Assembly (NCBI RefSeq): GCF_024137965.1
Contig: NZ_CP099975.1
Coordinates: forward strand, 992,001-1,056,000
Source: Halomonas sp. Y3
Lineage (GTDB): Bacteria > Pseudomonadota > Gammaproteobacteria > Pseudomonadales > Halomonadaceae
Length of the DNA: 64,000 nucleotides
Reading direction: 5' to 3'
The notes below the pieces were generated by a model. It was not told where the DNA came from, made no database searches, and saw nothing but the letters and a program-made list of their open reading frames with translations. Shown piece by piece: positions 1-8,403 of this stretch (the first letter of the stretch is position 1; each line of letters opens with the position of its first letter). A program made the translations under genes and the position numbers.

Positions 1-2
1 AA

Positions 3-929
3 ATGGTGCGTGGTGTCTATATCCAGCGCAGCGCTTCGGAGCGCATGACGCTCGAAGCCGCGCTCAAGCGCTACCTGGCCGACGTCACACCCACCAAGAA
101 GCCCAGCACCCAAAAGAGCGAGCGGCACAAGGCGGGCACGCTGATCGAACACCTGGGAAAATACTCCCTCGCAGCCCTGACGCCGGAACTGATCGCCAAC
201 TATCGCGATACTCGCCTCAATAGCATCGGGCATCGTGGTCAGCCTATCAGCGCCAATACCGTGCGCCTGGAGCTCGCCCTGCTCGGCCACCTCTACACCG
301 TGGCTATTCAGGAATGGGGGCTCGGCTTGACCTACAACCCCGTCCAGAACATCCGCAAGCCCAGCCCAGGGGAGGGGCGTGACCGCCGACTGAGTCCCGA
401 TGAGGAGAAGCGCCTGTTCGCCGTGCTACGGCAGCACAGCAATCCCATGCTGGCCTGGATCGCCAGAATCGCTTTGGAGACGGGTATGCGCTCCTCAGAG
501 ATCCTGACCCTCACCCGAGTGAAGCGCCGCGTGGTGCGCCTCACGGACACCAAGAACAACGAAGCTCGCCTGGTGCCGTTGACCCAGGCGGCCACCGAGG
601 TGTTCAAGCAAGCGCTGAACAACCCGGTGCGTCCGTTGGACTGTAATTTGGTGTTCTTTGGTGAGCCTGGCAGGGACGGCAAGCGCGGTCCTTACGCTTA
701 TACCAAGCTCTGGAACCAGGCGAAGAAGCAGGCCGGACTCGATGACTTCCGCTTTCATGACCTGCGCCATGAGGCCGTCAGTCGTCTAGTTGAGGCGGGT
801 CTATCCGATCAGGAGGTCGCCGCGATCAGTGGTCACAAGTCCATGCAGATGCTGAGGCGGTATACGCATCTGAGAGCAGAGGATCTGGTCGAAAAGCTTG
901 ACGGAATAAGATACGGTCGATCATTCTAA
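3..929 (+). CDS. Tyrosine recombinase / phage-type integrase (start may lie before the window)
   Basis: Site-specific DNA recombinase of the phage integrase family. An N-terminal SAM-like core-binding domain covers about residues 15-115 and the catalytic domain about 130-300. The catalytic set is visible: R163 in TGMRSSEIL, K184 in DTKNN, H252 and R255 in HDLRHE, H278 in SGHKS and the nucleophile Y287 in RRYTHL. The linker between R163 and the beta-hairpin (LTLTRVKRRVVRL) looks about four residues shorter than usual for this family, which could be a small in-frame deletion. The first in-frame ATG is at the window edge, so the true start could be further upstream. No att site was seen next to it. 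It could serve a genomic island extending to the left. The family call is firm; activity is not known. Confidence 0.9.
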   Translation: MVRGVYIQRSASERMTLEAALKRYLADVTPTKKPSTQKSERHKAGTLIEHLGKYSLAALTPELIANYRDTRLNSIGHRGQPISANTVRLELALLGHLYTVAIQEWGLGLTYNPVQNIRKPSPGEGRDRRLSPDEEKRLFAVLRQHSNPMLAWIARIALETGMRSSEILTLTRVKRRVVRLTDTKNNEARLVPLTQAATEVFKQALNNPVRPLDCNLVFFGEPGRDGKRGPYAYTKLWNQAKKQAGLDDFRFHDLRHEAVSRLVEAGLSDQEVAAISGHKSMQMLRRYTHLRAEDLVEKLDGIRYGRSF

Positions 930-976
930 TACCACTTGTATAATATTATTATCCATTTTTAATCGATACAGAGGGT

Positions 977-1468
977 GTGATGTCTGGTCAGGGTGGTTGT
1001 GAGTTTCCAGAGACGTCGAAAAAACGCCCGGTGGTAGCAACCATCGCAGTTCTGTTAAAAGATGGTAAAGTACTTTTAGTACGTCGCTCTAACCCACCAG
1101 ATGCGGGTCGATGGGGTTTCCCTGGTGGAAAAATTGAGCGAGGAGAAACAATTGAAGAGGCTGCGCTGAGAGAGCTTTACGAGGAAACAAGTGTTACCGC
1201 CAACGTGCATAGGGTGTTCAATGCTGTCGACGTATTAGACTTTGATAAAAGTGGTGAGCTTGAATATCATTTTGTGCTTGTTGCTGTACTCTGTGTATGG
1301 GTCTCAGGTGAGCCCTTCGCGGGTGATGATGCACTAGATGCTTGCTTTTTTGAAATTGATGATGTGAACCAAAAAAGTCTGGCTATTAGCTTAGATGTTG
1401 AGAAAGTGGCAAGACAAGCTATGGTAATTTACGAAAATGAGCTAGTGTATCGTCCCGTAAAAAAATAG
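977..1468 (+). CDS. NUDIX hydrolase with a C-terminal tail supplied by an IS630
   Basis: NUDIX family pyrophosphohydrolase acting on nucleoside diphosphate-linked compounds; the substrate cannot be told. The Nudix box runs from G51 to V73 (GKIERGE, then REL, then YEETSV), with Thr where the consensus has the last Gly. The reading frame can start at GTG 977 or ATG 980, and ATG is the more likely choice. The last eight codons from 1442 onward are mostly IS630 terminal sequence. Joining the flanks at the TA target gives CTA GTT TAG, so the original protein ended two residues after ENE. The insertion therefore swapped the last residue for a seven-residue tail ending PVKK and should leave the fold intact. 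Its AT-richer codon use differs from the integrase upstream. Confidence 0.85.
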   Translation: MMSGQGGCEFPETSKKRPVVATIAVLLKDGKVLLVRRSNPPDAGRWGFPGGKIERGETIEEAALRELYEETSVTANVHRVFNAVDVLDFDKSGELEYHFVLVAVLCVWVSGEPFAGDDALDACFFEIDDVNQKSLAISLDVEKVARQAMVIYENELVYRPVKK

Positions 1469-2590
1469 TACAATTATGGGCAGATCCCAACCAGGATGCT
1501 GCCCATGCCTCGCGGACGCCCCAGCCCCCCTGTCGTGTTGAGTCACGAAGAGCGTGCTCACCTCCTGAGCCTCGCCAACTCTCGGGCCCTTCCCCATGGA
1601 TTGGTTCAACGTGCCCAGATCGTATTGGCCTGTGCCGATGGTGAAACCAACTCCGCCATCGCCGAGCGCATGCGGCTGAACAAGAATACCGTCGGCAAAT
1701 GGCGCAAACGGTACATCGAATTCGGCATCGAGGGCTTGCATGACGAGCTGAGAAGTGGCCGTCCTCGATCTTATGAGGATGAGGAAGTGGCCGAGGTCAT
1801 CAATCGGGCGCTCCAGACGGAACCGCCCAATGCCACGCATTGGAGCGTACGCACCATGGCCGAGGAGACGGGCGTGTCCAAAAGCACCGTCCAGCGTTGG
1901 TTCGATCTCTTCGGTATCCAGCCGCATCGCCAACGCCACTTCAAGATCTCCAACGATCCCTTCTTCGTCGAAAAAGTGCGCGACATCGTCGGGCTCTACC
2001 TCAACCCACCTGACCACGCCATGGTCTTGTGCGTCGATGAGAAATCCCAGGTACAAGCGCTGGACCGTACCCAGCCCGTATTGCCCATGGGGCTGGGCTA
2101 TGTCGAAGGTATCACCCATGATGACATCCGACATGGCACCACCACATTGTTCGCCGCCCTGGACATCGCTAGCGGCGAGGTCATCAGTCAATGCAAGAAG
2201 CGCCATCGGCACCAGGAATTTCTCGCCTTCTTGCGCCATATCGATGCCAACGTGCCCGACGATCTCGATATCCATCTCATCGTCGACAACTACGCCACCC
2301 ACAAGCACGCCAAAGTCAAAGCATGGCTCGCCAAGCGGCCGCGCTACCATATCCACTACACCCCGACCTATGCCTCATGGCTCAACCAGGTCGAGCGCTG
2401 GTTTGGCATCATCACCCAGAAGGCTATCCGCCGCGGCTCGTTTTCCAGCGTCAAGGAACTCGTGAAAAAGATCGAACACTTCGTTGACCGTTACAACGAG
2501 CACGCCACGCCATTCGTCTGGACCGCCACCGCCGAATCCATCCTCGCCAAGGTCAAACGAATTTGTTCGCTAATTTCTGGGACATCACAC
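1445..2590 (+). mobile_element. IS630-family insertion sequence with TA target duplication
   Basis: A 1146-bp element carrying one transposase gene. The ends are imperfect inverted repeats: the left begins GTGTATCGTCCC and the right, read inward, begins GTGTGATGTCCC. A TA dinucleotide duplication lies at 1443-1444 and 2591-2592, as expected for IS630/Tc1-type transposition. The element interrupts the extreme 3' end of a NUDIX gene. Confidence 0.9.
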
Positions 2591-2593
2591 TAG
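1496..2593 (+). CDS. IS630-family transposase
   Basis: DDE transposase of 365 residues. N-terminal helix-turn-helix segments (residues about 15-80, and 115-140 with SKSTVQRWF) bind the ends. The catalytic triad is D181 (CVDEKS), D264 (IVDNYATH) and E300 (WLNQVERWF), with D and E 35 residues apart as is typical. ATG 1496 or 1505 may be the start. The stop TAG at 2591-2593 is built from the duplicated target TA plus one flanking G, so termination depends on the insertion site. It appears intact. Confidence 0.92.
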   Translation: MLPMPRGRPSPPVVLSHEERAHLLSLANSRALPHGLVQRAQIVLACADGETNSAIAERMRLNKNTVGKWRKRYIEFGIEGLHDELRSGRPRSYEDEEVAEVINRALQTEPPNATHWSVRTMAEETGVSKSTVQRWFDLFGIQPHRQRHFKISNDPFFVEKVRDIVGLYLNPPDHAMVLCVDEKSQVQALDRTQPVLPMGLGYVEGITHDDIRHGTTTLFAALDIASGEVISQCKKRHRHQEFLAFLRHIDANVPDDLDIHLIVDNYATHKHAKVKAWLAKRPRYHIHYTPTYASWLNQVERWFGIITQKAIRRGSFSSVKELVKKIEHFVDRYNEHATPFVWTATAESILAKVKRICSLISGTSH

Positions 2594-2629
2594 TTTAGGA
2601 AGGATGGTTTTAACTTCTAATTCTTCTAA

Positions 2630-4041
2630 TACTACAGCCGTAACTCAATGAGCTACAATGCATGTGGTTGATATGGAAGCGATCACGCGGTGAAGTATGC
2701 AAGAGCTGGATCTCTCTGTCTCAGCATTGTTGGATGACCTGACGGATCGGTTAGGCCCACTCTTTCCACGTTCGGAAACGCGAGCTCGAGCTCTACGCTA
2801 TATCCAGGGGCTACTCAGTCAGTGTGAACGTAAGAACAGCTGGCATCTTGCCGAGTGGCTCGGCGATGCCACCCCAGATGGGGTGCAGTACCTGTTGGAT
2901 CGAGCCCGCTGGGATGCGGACGCGGCACGCGATGTCCTCCGCCAGTGGGTGATCGATATGCTGGGCTCGCCTGACGGTGTTCTGGTCCTTGATGAGACGG
3001 GCTTTATCAAGAAAGGCCAGCACTCAGCCGGTGTGCAACGCCAGTACAGTGGCACTGCCGGCCGTATCGAAAATAGCCAAGTCGGCGCCTTTCTTCTCTA
3101 CGCCAGCCAGGCAGGGCATGCCTTCCTGGATCGTGCTTTATACTTGCCCAAGTCCTGGACACAGGATCGCGAGCGTTGTCGGCGTGCAGGAATCCCCGAT
3201 GACGTCGAATTCGCCAGCAAACCTGAACTCGCTCGCCGGATGCTGGAACGTGCGCTGGACCAAGGAATACCTGCCGCTTGGGTGACGGGGGATAGCGTCT
3301 ATGGCGGTAACCGAAGCCTACGTCTGTGGCTGGAGGATCGGTCGCAACCCTTTGTTTTAGAAGTGGCTTGTAACGAAACCTTATGGTGGAAGAGCTTTCA
3401 GTATACGCGAGCTGACGAGATTGCGGCGGCACTGCCGAAGGACGCTTGGCAGACCGTGTCTGCTGGCTCGGGCAGTAAGGGCGAACGCTGGTACGACTGG
3501 GCGTTGGCCCCTCTAATGAGATTACAGCCCACAGAAGAAGCTCGCCGCTGGGGGCATTATCTCCTGATCCGACGCAGCCTCTCCAAGCCGGATGAACTGG
3601 CCTATTATGTGGTCCACGCGCCCAAAGATTGGGTGTCGATCAAAACGGTGGTGCAGGTCGCGGGGCAACGCTGGAAAATCGAGCAAGGTTTTCAGACAGC
3701 CAAGGGGGAATGCGGTCTGGATGAGTATGAAGTGAGGCGCTGGGGCAGCTGGCATCGCCACATCACCTTATCGCTGCTGGCCCACGCCCTCTTGGTGGCG
3801 ATTCGGAAAGCGAGTCAGCAGCAAAAAAAACCGTTGCTGACAGGATCCAATGGACACTTCCCGAACTCAGACGGATGATCGGGAGATGGGTATGGCAAGG
3901 ACAGCAGGCCTTGTCTCATGCGCTTCATTGGTCGGATTGGCGACGAAAGCACCAATATCGGGCTTGGCTGTGCCACTGTCGGCAGCAGCAAGCCCGGATG
4001 GAAATGCGTGAACGAGAACTCCAGCAGTTACGGCTGTAGTA
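2630..4041 (+). mobile_element. IS701-family insertion sequence, copy 1
   Basis: A 1412-bp element bounded by perfect inverted repeats starting TACTACAGCCGTAACT. It is flanked by a 4-bp CTAA duplication (2626-2629 and 4042-4045) that fits the YTAR target preference of IS701. An inverted copy of the same length lies at 14107-15518. Confidence 0.93.
2697..3878 (+). CDS. IS701-family transposase, likely needing a -1 frameshift for full length (copy 1)
   Basis: DDE transposase with D in VLVLDETGF, D in VTGDSVYG and E in QRWKIEQGF. The zero-frame product is 393 residues and ends in a short unrelated tail. A run of eight A (3823-3830) precedes it. Slipping back one base there opens 69 more codons that finish inside the right inverted repeat (stop 4037-4039) and give a 447-residue protein. 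That tail (WTLPELRRMIGRWVW, then HWSDWRRKHQYRAW) resembles the usual IS701 C-terminus. The second copy has the same arrangement, so this is either a programmed or transcriptional slippage site or a defect that preceded duplication. Confidence 0.88.
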   Translation: MQELDLSVSALLDDLTDRLGPLFPRSETRARALRYIQGLLSQCERKNSWHLAEWLGDATPDGVQYLLDRARWDADAARDVLRQWVIDMLGSPDGVLVLDETGFIKKGQHSAGVQRQYSGTAGRIENSQVGAFLLYASQAGHAFLDRALYLPKSWTQDRERCRRAGIPDDVEFASKPELARRMLERALDQGIPAAWVTGDSVYGGNRSLRLWLEDRSQPFVLEVACNETLWWKSFQYTRADEIAAALPKDAWQTVSAGSGSKGERWYDWALAPLMRLQPTEEARRWGHYLLIRRSLSKPDELAYYVVHAPKDWVSIKTVVQVAGQRWKIEQGFQTAKGECGLDEYEVRRWGSWHRHITLSLLAHALLVAIRKASQQQKKPLLTGSNGHFPNSDG

Positions 4042-4340
4042 CTAAAGGGGGCCTGCCCCGGAACAGCCCATCACATTCATGAGGTTCTGAAAGGAGCTCT
4101 GAGCTCTACACCGCCGAGGCCATGGGGCTCGGCGGTGTCGTGTCTGGCGTCCAGAAGCAGAGGGAGGAGGGATGGGGCGTTCTTGGGCCATGTTTGGACA
4201 AAAATAAAAAATATAGATATTTTTAAGGATGGTCAGCATCTCCCCCTTGGCCCATGGAGACCCAGTCATGAGCTTGCTGATCCGGTTTTCTTTCGTCGCC
4301 ATGCAGCTGCCCGCTGCATCCTCGACTCTGGCCAAGCGAC
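4042..4340. other. Non-coding gap between IS701 copy 1 and the IS3 element, with one strong hairpin
   Basis: No convincing gene. The stretch contains a perfect 11-bp inverted repeat (4108-4118 with 4128-4138, loop 9), arms ACACCGCCGAG and CTCGGCGGTGT. There is no T-run on either side, so it is not a classic terminator. An AT-rich patch follows at about 4200-4225. Confidence 0.5.
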
Positions 4341-4378
4341 CCGGTAGTTGTCAAGGAATCTGTCGCCTCTGAGGTCAT

Positions 4379-7300
4379 TCACGCCACCTGCTTTTCTGGT
4401 TCGATGACGGAGACCTGGAGCTCCCGCTCCGGGTTGAGTGACACGGTGCCGATCGGCGTCCAGTTGCGGGTCTTGCCGCTCCAGCGAGCGGGATTGGCAT
4501 CACGCGCCGCCTGATTGATGACGTGGCGCTTGGCCAGCACTGCCTTGTCTTCGCCCGCATGGCGCTGTGCCGGCGTCACCAGGCGGATCCCGCTGTGGCG
4601 ATGCTCGTGGTTGTACCATTGGACGAAGCCGGCCACCCACTCTTGCGCGTCGCTAAGCGTGGCGAACCCGTGTATGGGGTAACAGGGCCGGTACTTGCAG
4701 GTGCGGAACAGCGCCTCCGAGTAGGGATTGTCATTGCTGACCCGCGGTCGGCTGAAGGAGGGCGTGATGCCGAGCTCATGCAGCTTCTCCAGCAGCGTGG
4801 CGCCCTTGAAGGGGCTGCCGTTGTCCGCGTGAAGCACCAGCGGCTGGTCAATGATCCGTTCTGCCAGCACGGCACGCTCCAGCACGGTGCGGGAGTTGTG
4901 GGCCGACTCGGCCAGGAACACCTCCCAGCCGGTGACCTTGCGGCTGAAGATGTCGACCATCATGACCAGGTAGTAGTGCTGCCCCTTGATCGGGCCGCCC
5001 AGTGGAGTAAGAAGCAGGGCGTAGTCGAGCTATTTCCCTGCTTCTCCTCCCCGAACCGTACGTGCACCTTTCAGCGCATACGGCTCTCCATTCAAGCGTG
5101 ACTCAAAGCCATGGCAACATCTCGGTAGCGCGAAGTGACGGTGTTGCGTACCTCTTCCCGTGGCAGATAGGGATTTGACTCAGGAAGCCGCCATCGGAAG
5201 GTCATCTTTCGACTGGTCACCAGACGTCTTAGGCTCGTTACGCAGAAAACACCTCTGCCATTTGGGCCAAAGAATTTCCATGTCTTGGCTTGTTTCTCTG
5301 TTGGTCTCAGGAAGTGTTTTCGCATCATAGACTTTATCGACGCGCGATACTTCCTTGAAATCCAGTGGCTAAATCGCCAGAAAACAATGCCATCTATCTT
5401 CCTGTAAGTGATCGCGGTGAAGTCGGTATGCTGGTAGAAATTCGCCCATCCCGCCAGTCGGCGATTCAGGCGGTCCACCATGTCAATCCTATTCGCGCTA
5501 TGATTGCTAGACAGTTCTTTCGCCAGAGATGCAGCGAAATTCTTTGCCTTTTCGCGGGGGATGGACGTGACCGGGCGCATTGTGCCATTGGGTCCGCGTT
5601 TACGGACTACTCTATGACCCAGGAAAATGAACCCATCATTCACATGTGTAATATGGGTTTTATCCATATTCAGAGTTAATGAGAGGTCGTCCTCAAGGAA
5701 CATTCGGCACTCCTCGCGGATGGCCTCAGCATGCGCCTTGTTTCCTTTAACAACCAAGACGAAATCATCAGCGTAGCGGCAGTAAGCTACCGCTGGTCGC
5801 CAACGTCGTCTTTCTCGCATAGCGATTGGAAATTCCCGTTGGATGCTAGAGTTCCAGTACCAACGATCTTTGCGGGCCTTCTTGCCAAGATAGCGTTTCT
5901 CAAGCCATTGATCGAATTCATTCAGCATGATATTCGACAGTAATGGTGAAAGCACACCACCTTGCGGAACGCCGTCGTGAGCAGCATGAAACAGCCCTTT
6001 GTCGACATGGCCCGCTTTGATAAATTTCCATAGGAGGTCTAGGAAACGATTGTCACAAATCCGCCTGCGAACGCACCGCATCAGCTTTCGGTGGTGGACA
6101 GTATCAAAGTAGCTTGCCAAGTCGCCTTCTATGACCCAGCGGCCCTTCGTTTCTCCACTATCCGTAAGCTGCAATTTCACGGTTCGGATAGCATGGTGCA
6201 CGCTTCTTTCGGGACGGAAGCCGTAGGATAAGCGATGAAAGTCGCTTTCCCATATGGGCTCCATGGCCATCAGCATCGCACGTTGTACAATCCTATCTCG
6301 CAGTGTTGGTATCCCCAGTGGGCGCTTCTTGCCGTTGGCCTTCGGAATATAGATACGACGAGCAGGCTGAGGCTGATAGGTTCCAGCCAGCAGCTCTGAG
6401 CGAATATCATCCACGTAGTGGGTAAGATTCTGCTCCATTACTCGTCGAGTCACACCGTCGATTCCGGCAGTCTTGGCCCCCTTTGATGCCAGTGTTTTCC
6501 ACGCAGCACTCAGGAGCCAGTCGCGCCCTGCAATCAGCCTCAACAGTCGATCAAACCTACGATTCGGATCTTCTGTTGACCATGTTGCTAGCTTGCTCTG
6601 CATTTCCCTGATTATCAAAGGTCTTCACCTCTCTCGGTCAGGTAATTAGTGGAACAAGCCACTTGAACTGCCTCCCTTCGCCATGTGATGGGCTTTCCCC
6701 ACCTCGGACTACTACGGAGGCTCCGCCAGCTTGTCGGGCATCGGGGTCGCACTCCCTTACCATCCCATACAAGCCTTCCCTCGTTTACATGCTGGACTCA
6801 AGTGTATGGAGGAGGTTGCCGATCGCAATCTTTACCCTTGCATGCTGCAAGTTGGTGCACCCGGTATGGATTAGCTGCGCACTGTCCATACCTCTGTTGG
6901 CAACGACGTGGCTATTCGTCGCCCACAGCAGAAGTGAGCCATACTTGTACTCACTGCTGGGGGTGCACACCTCCAATAAGCCGTGTAGGAGGTGGCGACA
7001 CGTTCAGCCCACAGACGCGGATTAATCGGTTCGTGTTCCTCAACCTTTCCATACTTAGCCTAGAGGTGCATCTTGGCGTAACAGCTTCGCCTCACACCCC
7101 GTTTCCCACGGGTTACATCACCCTGCCAGTGCACAGCAGGTCACTGCCGCTTCGGCTCATGCCCTCTCACAGCAGAGGGCAGCCCTTCACTAGTAGCATC
7201 CTGCTCGGCATGAAGGTATTCCAGTCATGCTCGTGCCCATTCAGCTACTTCCTGCTGCCTTCAGGGTCGAGGCACACACCACGTGCAATCCCACGACCAC

Positions 7301-7728
7301 ACCTGGTTCGGCGCAGTGGCCTGGTAGGTCGTGGGCTTGGCGCGGCGTTGAGGTGGCTTGGCACGGCCCCGGTGCACCATTTCGCGGTGCTTGCGCATCA
7401 CCCGGTAGAATGACGAGGGTGAGGCCAGGTAGCGCTGCTCCTCATCGAACAAGCGCACCACGATCTGCTCTGGCGGCAGGCTGGCGTACTCGGGGCGGTG
7501 GCACACATCGAGGATTTCCTGTTCTTCGGCCGGTGTCAGCGCATTAGCCGGCACCGGCCGGTCGACCAAAGGGCGCTGGTCCTCGTGCAGCGTTCCGCCG
7601 CGCGTCCAGCGCTGGTACGTTCGGGCGGTGATGCCCAGCTCGCGGCAAGCAGTCTCCAGGCGTGCTCCCTGGGCCCTGGCCTCGTCGATCAGCGCGATGG
7701 CGCGTTGGCGATCTGGGGTGCTGATCAT
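4379..7728 (-). CDS. IS3-family transposase OrfB, split by a group II intron (copy A)
   Basis: DDE integrase-type transposase. Exon 1 runs 7728 to 7278 and ends after the codons for WSWDCTW. Exon 2 runs 5001 to 4379 and begins GGPIKGQ. The catalytic residues are split: the first D (WSWDC) is in exon 1, the second (HADNGSP) and the E (NPYSEALF) in exon 2. Precise removal of 5002-7277 gives TGCACGTGGT joined to TGGGCGGCCC, identical to uninterrupted copy B, and yields a 357-residue protein. The intron has the same polarity as orfB, so RNA splicing could restore function. Without splicing, exon 1 reads into the intron and stops after CVPRP. Confidence 0.9.
5002..7277 (-). mobile_element. Group II intron inserted in IS3 orfB (sense orientation)
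   Basis: Retroelement of 2276 bp on the minus strand. The 5' end is GTGTG (7277 down) and the 3' end is CTCCAC at 5002. Domain V is visible at about 5086-5051 (GAGCCGTATGCGC, GAAA turn, then GCACGTACGGTTC), followed by domain VI. The 660 bp before the reverse transcriptase hold the domain I-IV ribozyme. The boundaries are confirmed by comparison with intron-less copy B at 50329-52012. Confidence 0.94.
5092..6618 (-). CDS. ltrA: Group II intron reverse transcriptase/maturase
   Basis: Intron-encoded protein that assists splicing and copies the intron into DNA. The RT core spans about residues 45-345 and has YADD at 282-285 (CRYADDFVLV), GVPQGGVLSPLL at 216-227 and the RT-1/2 block with IPKANGKKRPLGIPT. 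A domain X/maturase region follows (RLNRRLAGWANFYQ). No C-terminal HNH zinc cluster is seen, so it probably lacks endonuclease. The start may be TTG 6618, with GAGAGG upstream, or ATG 6603. It lies inside the intron and ends just before domain V. Confidence 0.92.
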   Translation of the reverse strand: MIIREMQSKLATWSTEDPNRRFDRLLRLIAGRDWLLSAAWKTLASKGAKTAGIDGVTRRVMEQNLTHYVDDIRSELLAGTYQPQPARRIYIPKANGKKRPLGIPTLRDRIVQRAMLMAMEPIWESDFHRLSYGFRPERSVHHAIRTVKLQLTDSGETKGRWVIEGDLASYFDTVHHRKLMRCVRRRICDNRFLDLLWKFIKAGHVDKGLFHAAHDGVPQGGVLSPLLSNIMLNEFDQWLEKRYLGKKARKDRWYWNSSIQREFPIAMRERRRWRPAVAYCRYADDFVLVVKGNKAHAEAIREECRMFLEDDLSLTLNMDKTHITHVNDGFIFLGHRVVRKRGPNGTMRPVTSIPREKAKNFAASLAKELSSNHSANRIDMVDRLNRRLAGWANFYQHTDFTAITYRKIDGIVFWRFSHWISRKYRASIKSMMRKHFLRPTEKQAKTWKFFGPNGRGVFCVTSLRRLVTSRKMTFRWRLPESNPYLPREEVRNTVTSRYRDVAMALSHA

Positions 7729-8222
7729 GCGTCCTCGTCCCCCCAGATCGCCCTCGCCTTTTTTCTGAGGGCCAGCAACGCTGCGGTCTCCGCCAGGGCC
7801 TCGTTCTTGCGGGCGAGCTCCTTTTCCAGCGCCTTGATGCGCTTGCGCTGCTGCTTGGCCTCATCGGCTTCACGCTGGCGTTCGGAGTGCGAGAGGCTGG
7901 CAGCCTGTTCGCAGTCATGGCGCCACCGCTCCAGCTGCTCGGGGTAGATCCCGCGGCGGCGGCAGTACTCCGCCGTCTCCTGGGCGTTCATCGAAGCGGT
8001 TTCAAGCACGGCGTTGAACTTGTCCTTTGACGACCAGCCATCGGCGCCCTTGCCCAGCGCATCCGGCAGGCAGCGCCCTTCGGCACGGGCTTCCTTGCGC
8101 CACTTGTAGACGGTGCCCAACGAGATCCCTTCCTGCTCCGCGATCACCTGCGGGGAGAGGTTGTGGGGAGGCAGCAGCTTGGTGACCACGGCTTGCCGGC
8201 GCTCCTCTGAGTAACGAGGCAT
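7725..8222 (-). CDS. IS3-family OrfA (helix-turn-helix protein), copy A
   Basis: Small DNA-binding partner of OrfB, 165 residues. The N-terminal HTH (SPQVIAEQEGISLGTVYKWR, about 23-42) binds the IS ends. A C-terminal coiled coil (about 115-150, KQQRKRIKALEKELARKNEAL) is typical for dimerisation. Its TGA overlaps the OrfB ATG (ATGA at 7728-7725), which suggests translational coupling and not the usual -1 frameshift fusion. It is identical to the copy at 51437-51934. Confidence 0.9.
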   Translation of the reverse strand: MPRYSEERRQAVVTKLLPPHNLSPQVIAEQEGISLGTVYKWRKEARAEGRCLPDALGKGADGWSSKDKFNAVLETASMNAQETAEYCRRRGIYPEQLERWRHDCEQAASLSHSERQREADEAKQQRKRIKALEKELARKNEALAETAALLALRKKARAIWGDEDA

Positions 8223-8403
8223 GAGTGTCTCCTTTCGCCCCCTGGTCGGTTTACAAGAACAGGGTATCAGAGGGCACGACAGTCATCCTGACACTGGGGG
8301 GACCTGAGTTTTTGTCGGGTCCCGGATGATCAAATCGCCTATAGGAGTTATCCTTTGCTAGCCGCCAGGGGGCTTCTTCAGCAATTCATCCGGGAACAGG
8401 TTC

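Larger units (their letters stand above)
4341..8300 (-). mobile_element. IS3-family insertion sequence, copy A, carrying a group II intron
   Basis: A 3960-bp element with ends CCGGTAGTTGTCA (left) and, read inward from the right, CCCCCAGTGTCA. A GAC duplication flanks it (4338-4340, 8301-8303). Subtracting the 2276-bp intron leaves 1684 bp, exactly the length of copy B at 50329-52012. It carries orfA and a split orfB on the minus strand. Confidence 0.93.

Noticed and set aside
1442..2356. Long minus-strand frame of 304 codons
   Set aside because: It lies wholly over the IS630 transposase, which has clear DDE motifs. The antisense frame has no recognisable domain.
4108..4138. Rho-independent terminator
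   Set aside because: The stem is perfect, but no T-run follows on either strand and no gene ends nearby.
6685..7413. 242-codon plus-strand frame in the first group II intron
   Set aside because: Covers ribozyme domains on the opposite strand; no recognisable protein features.
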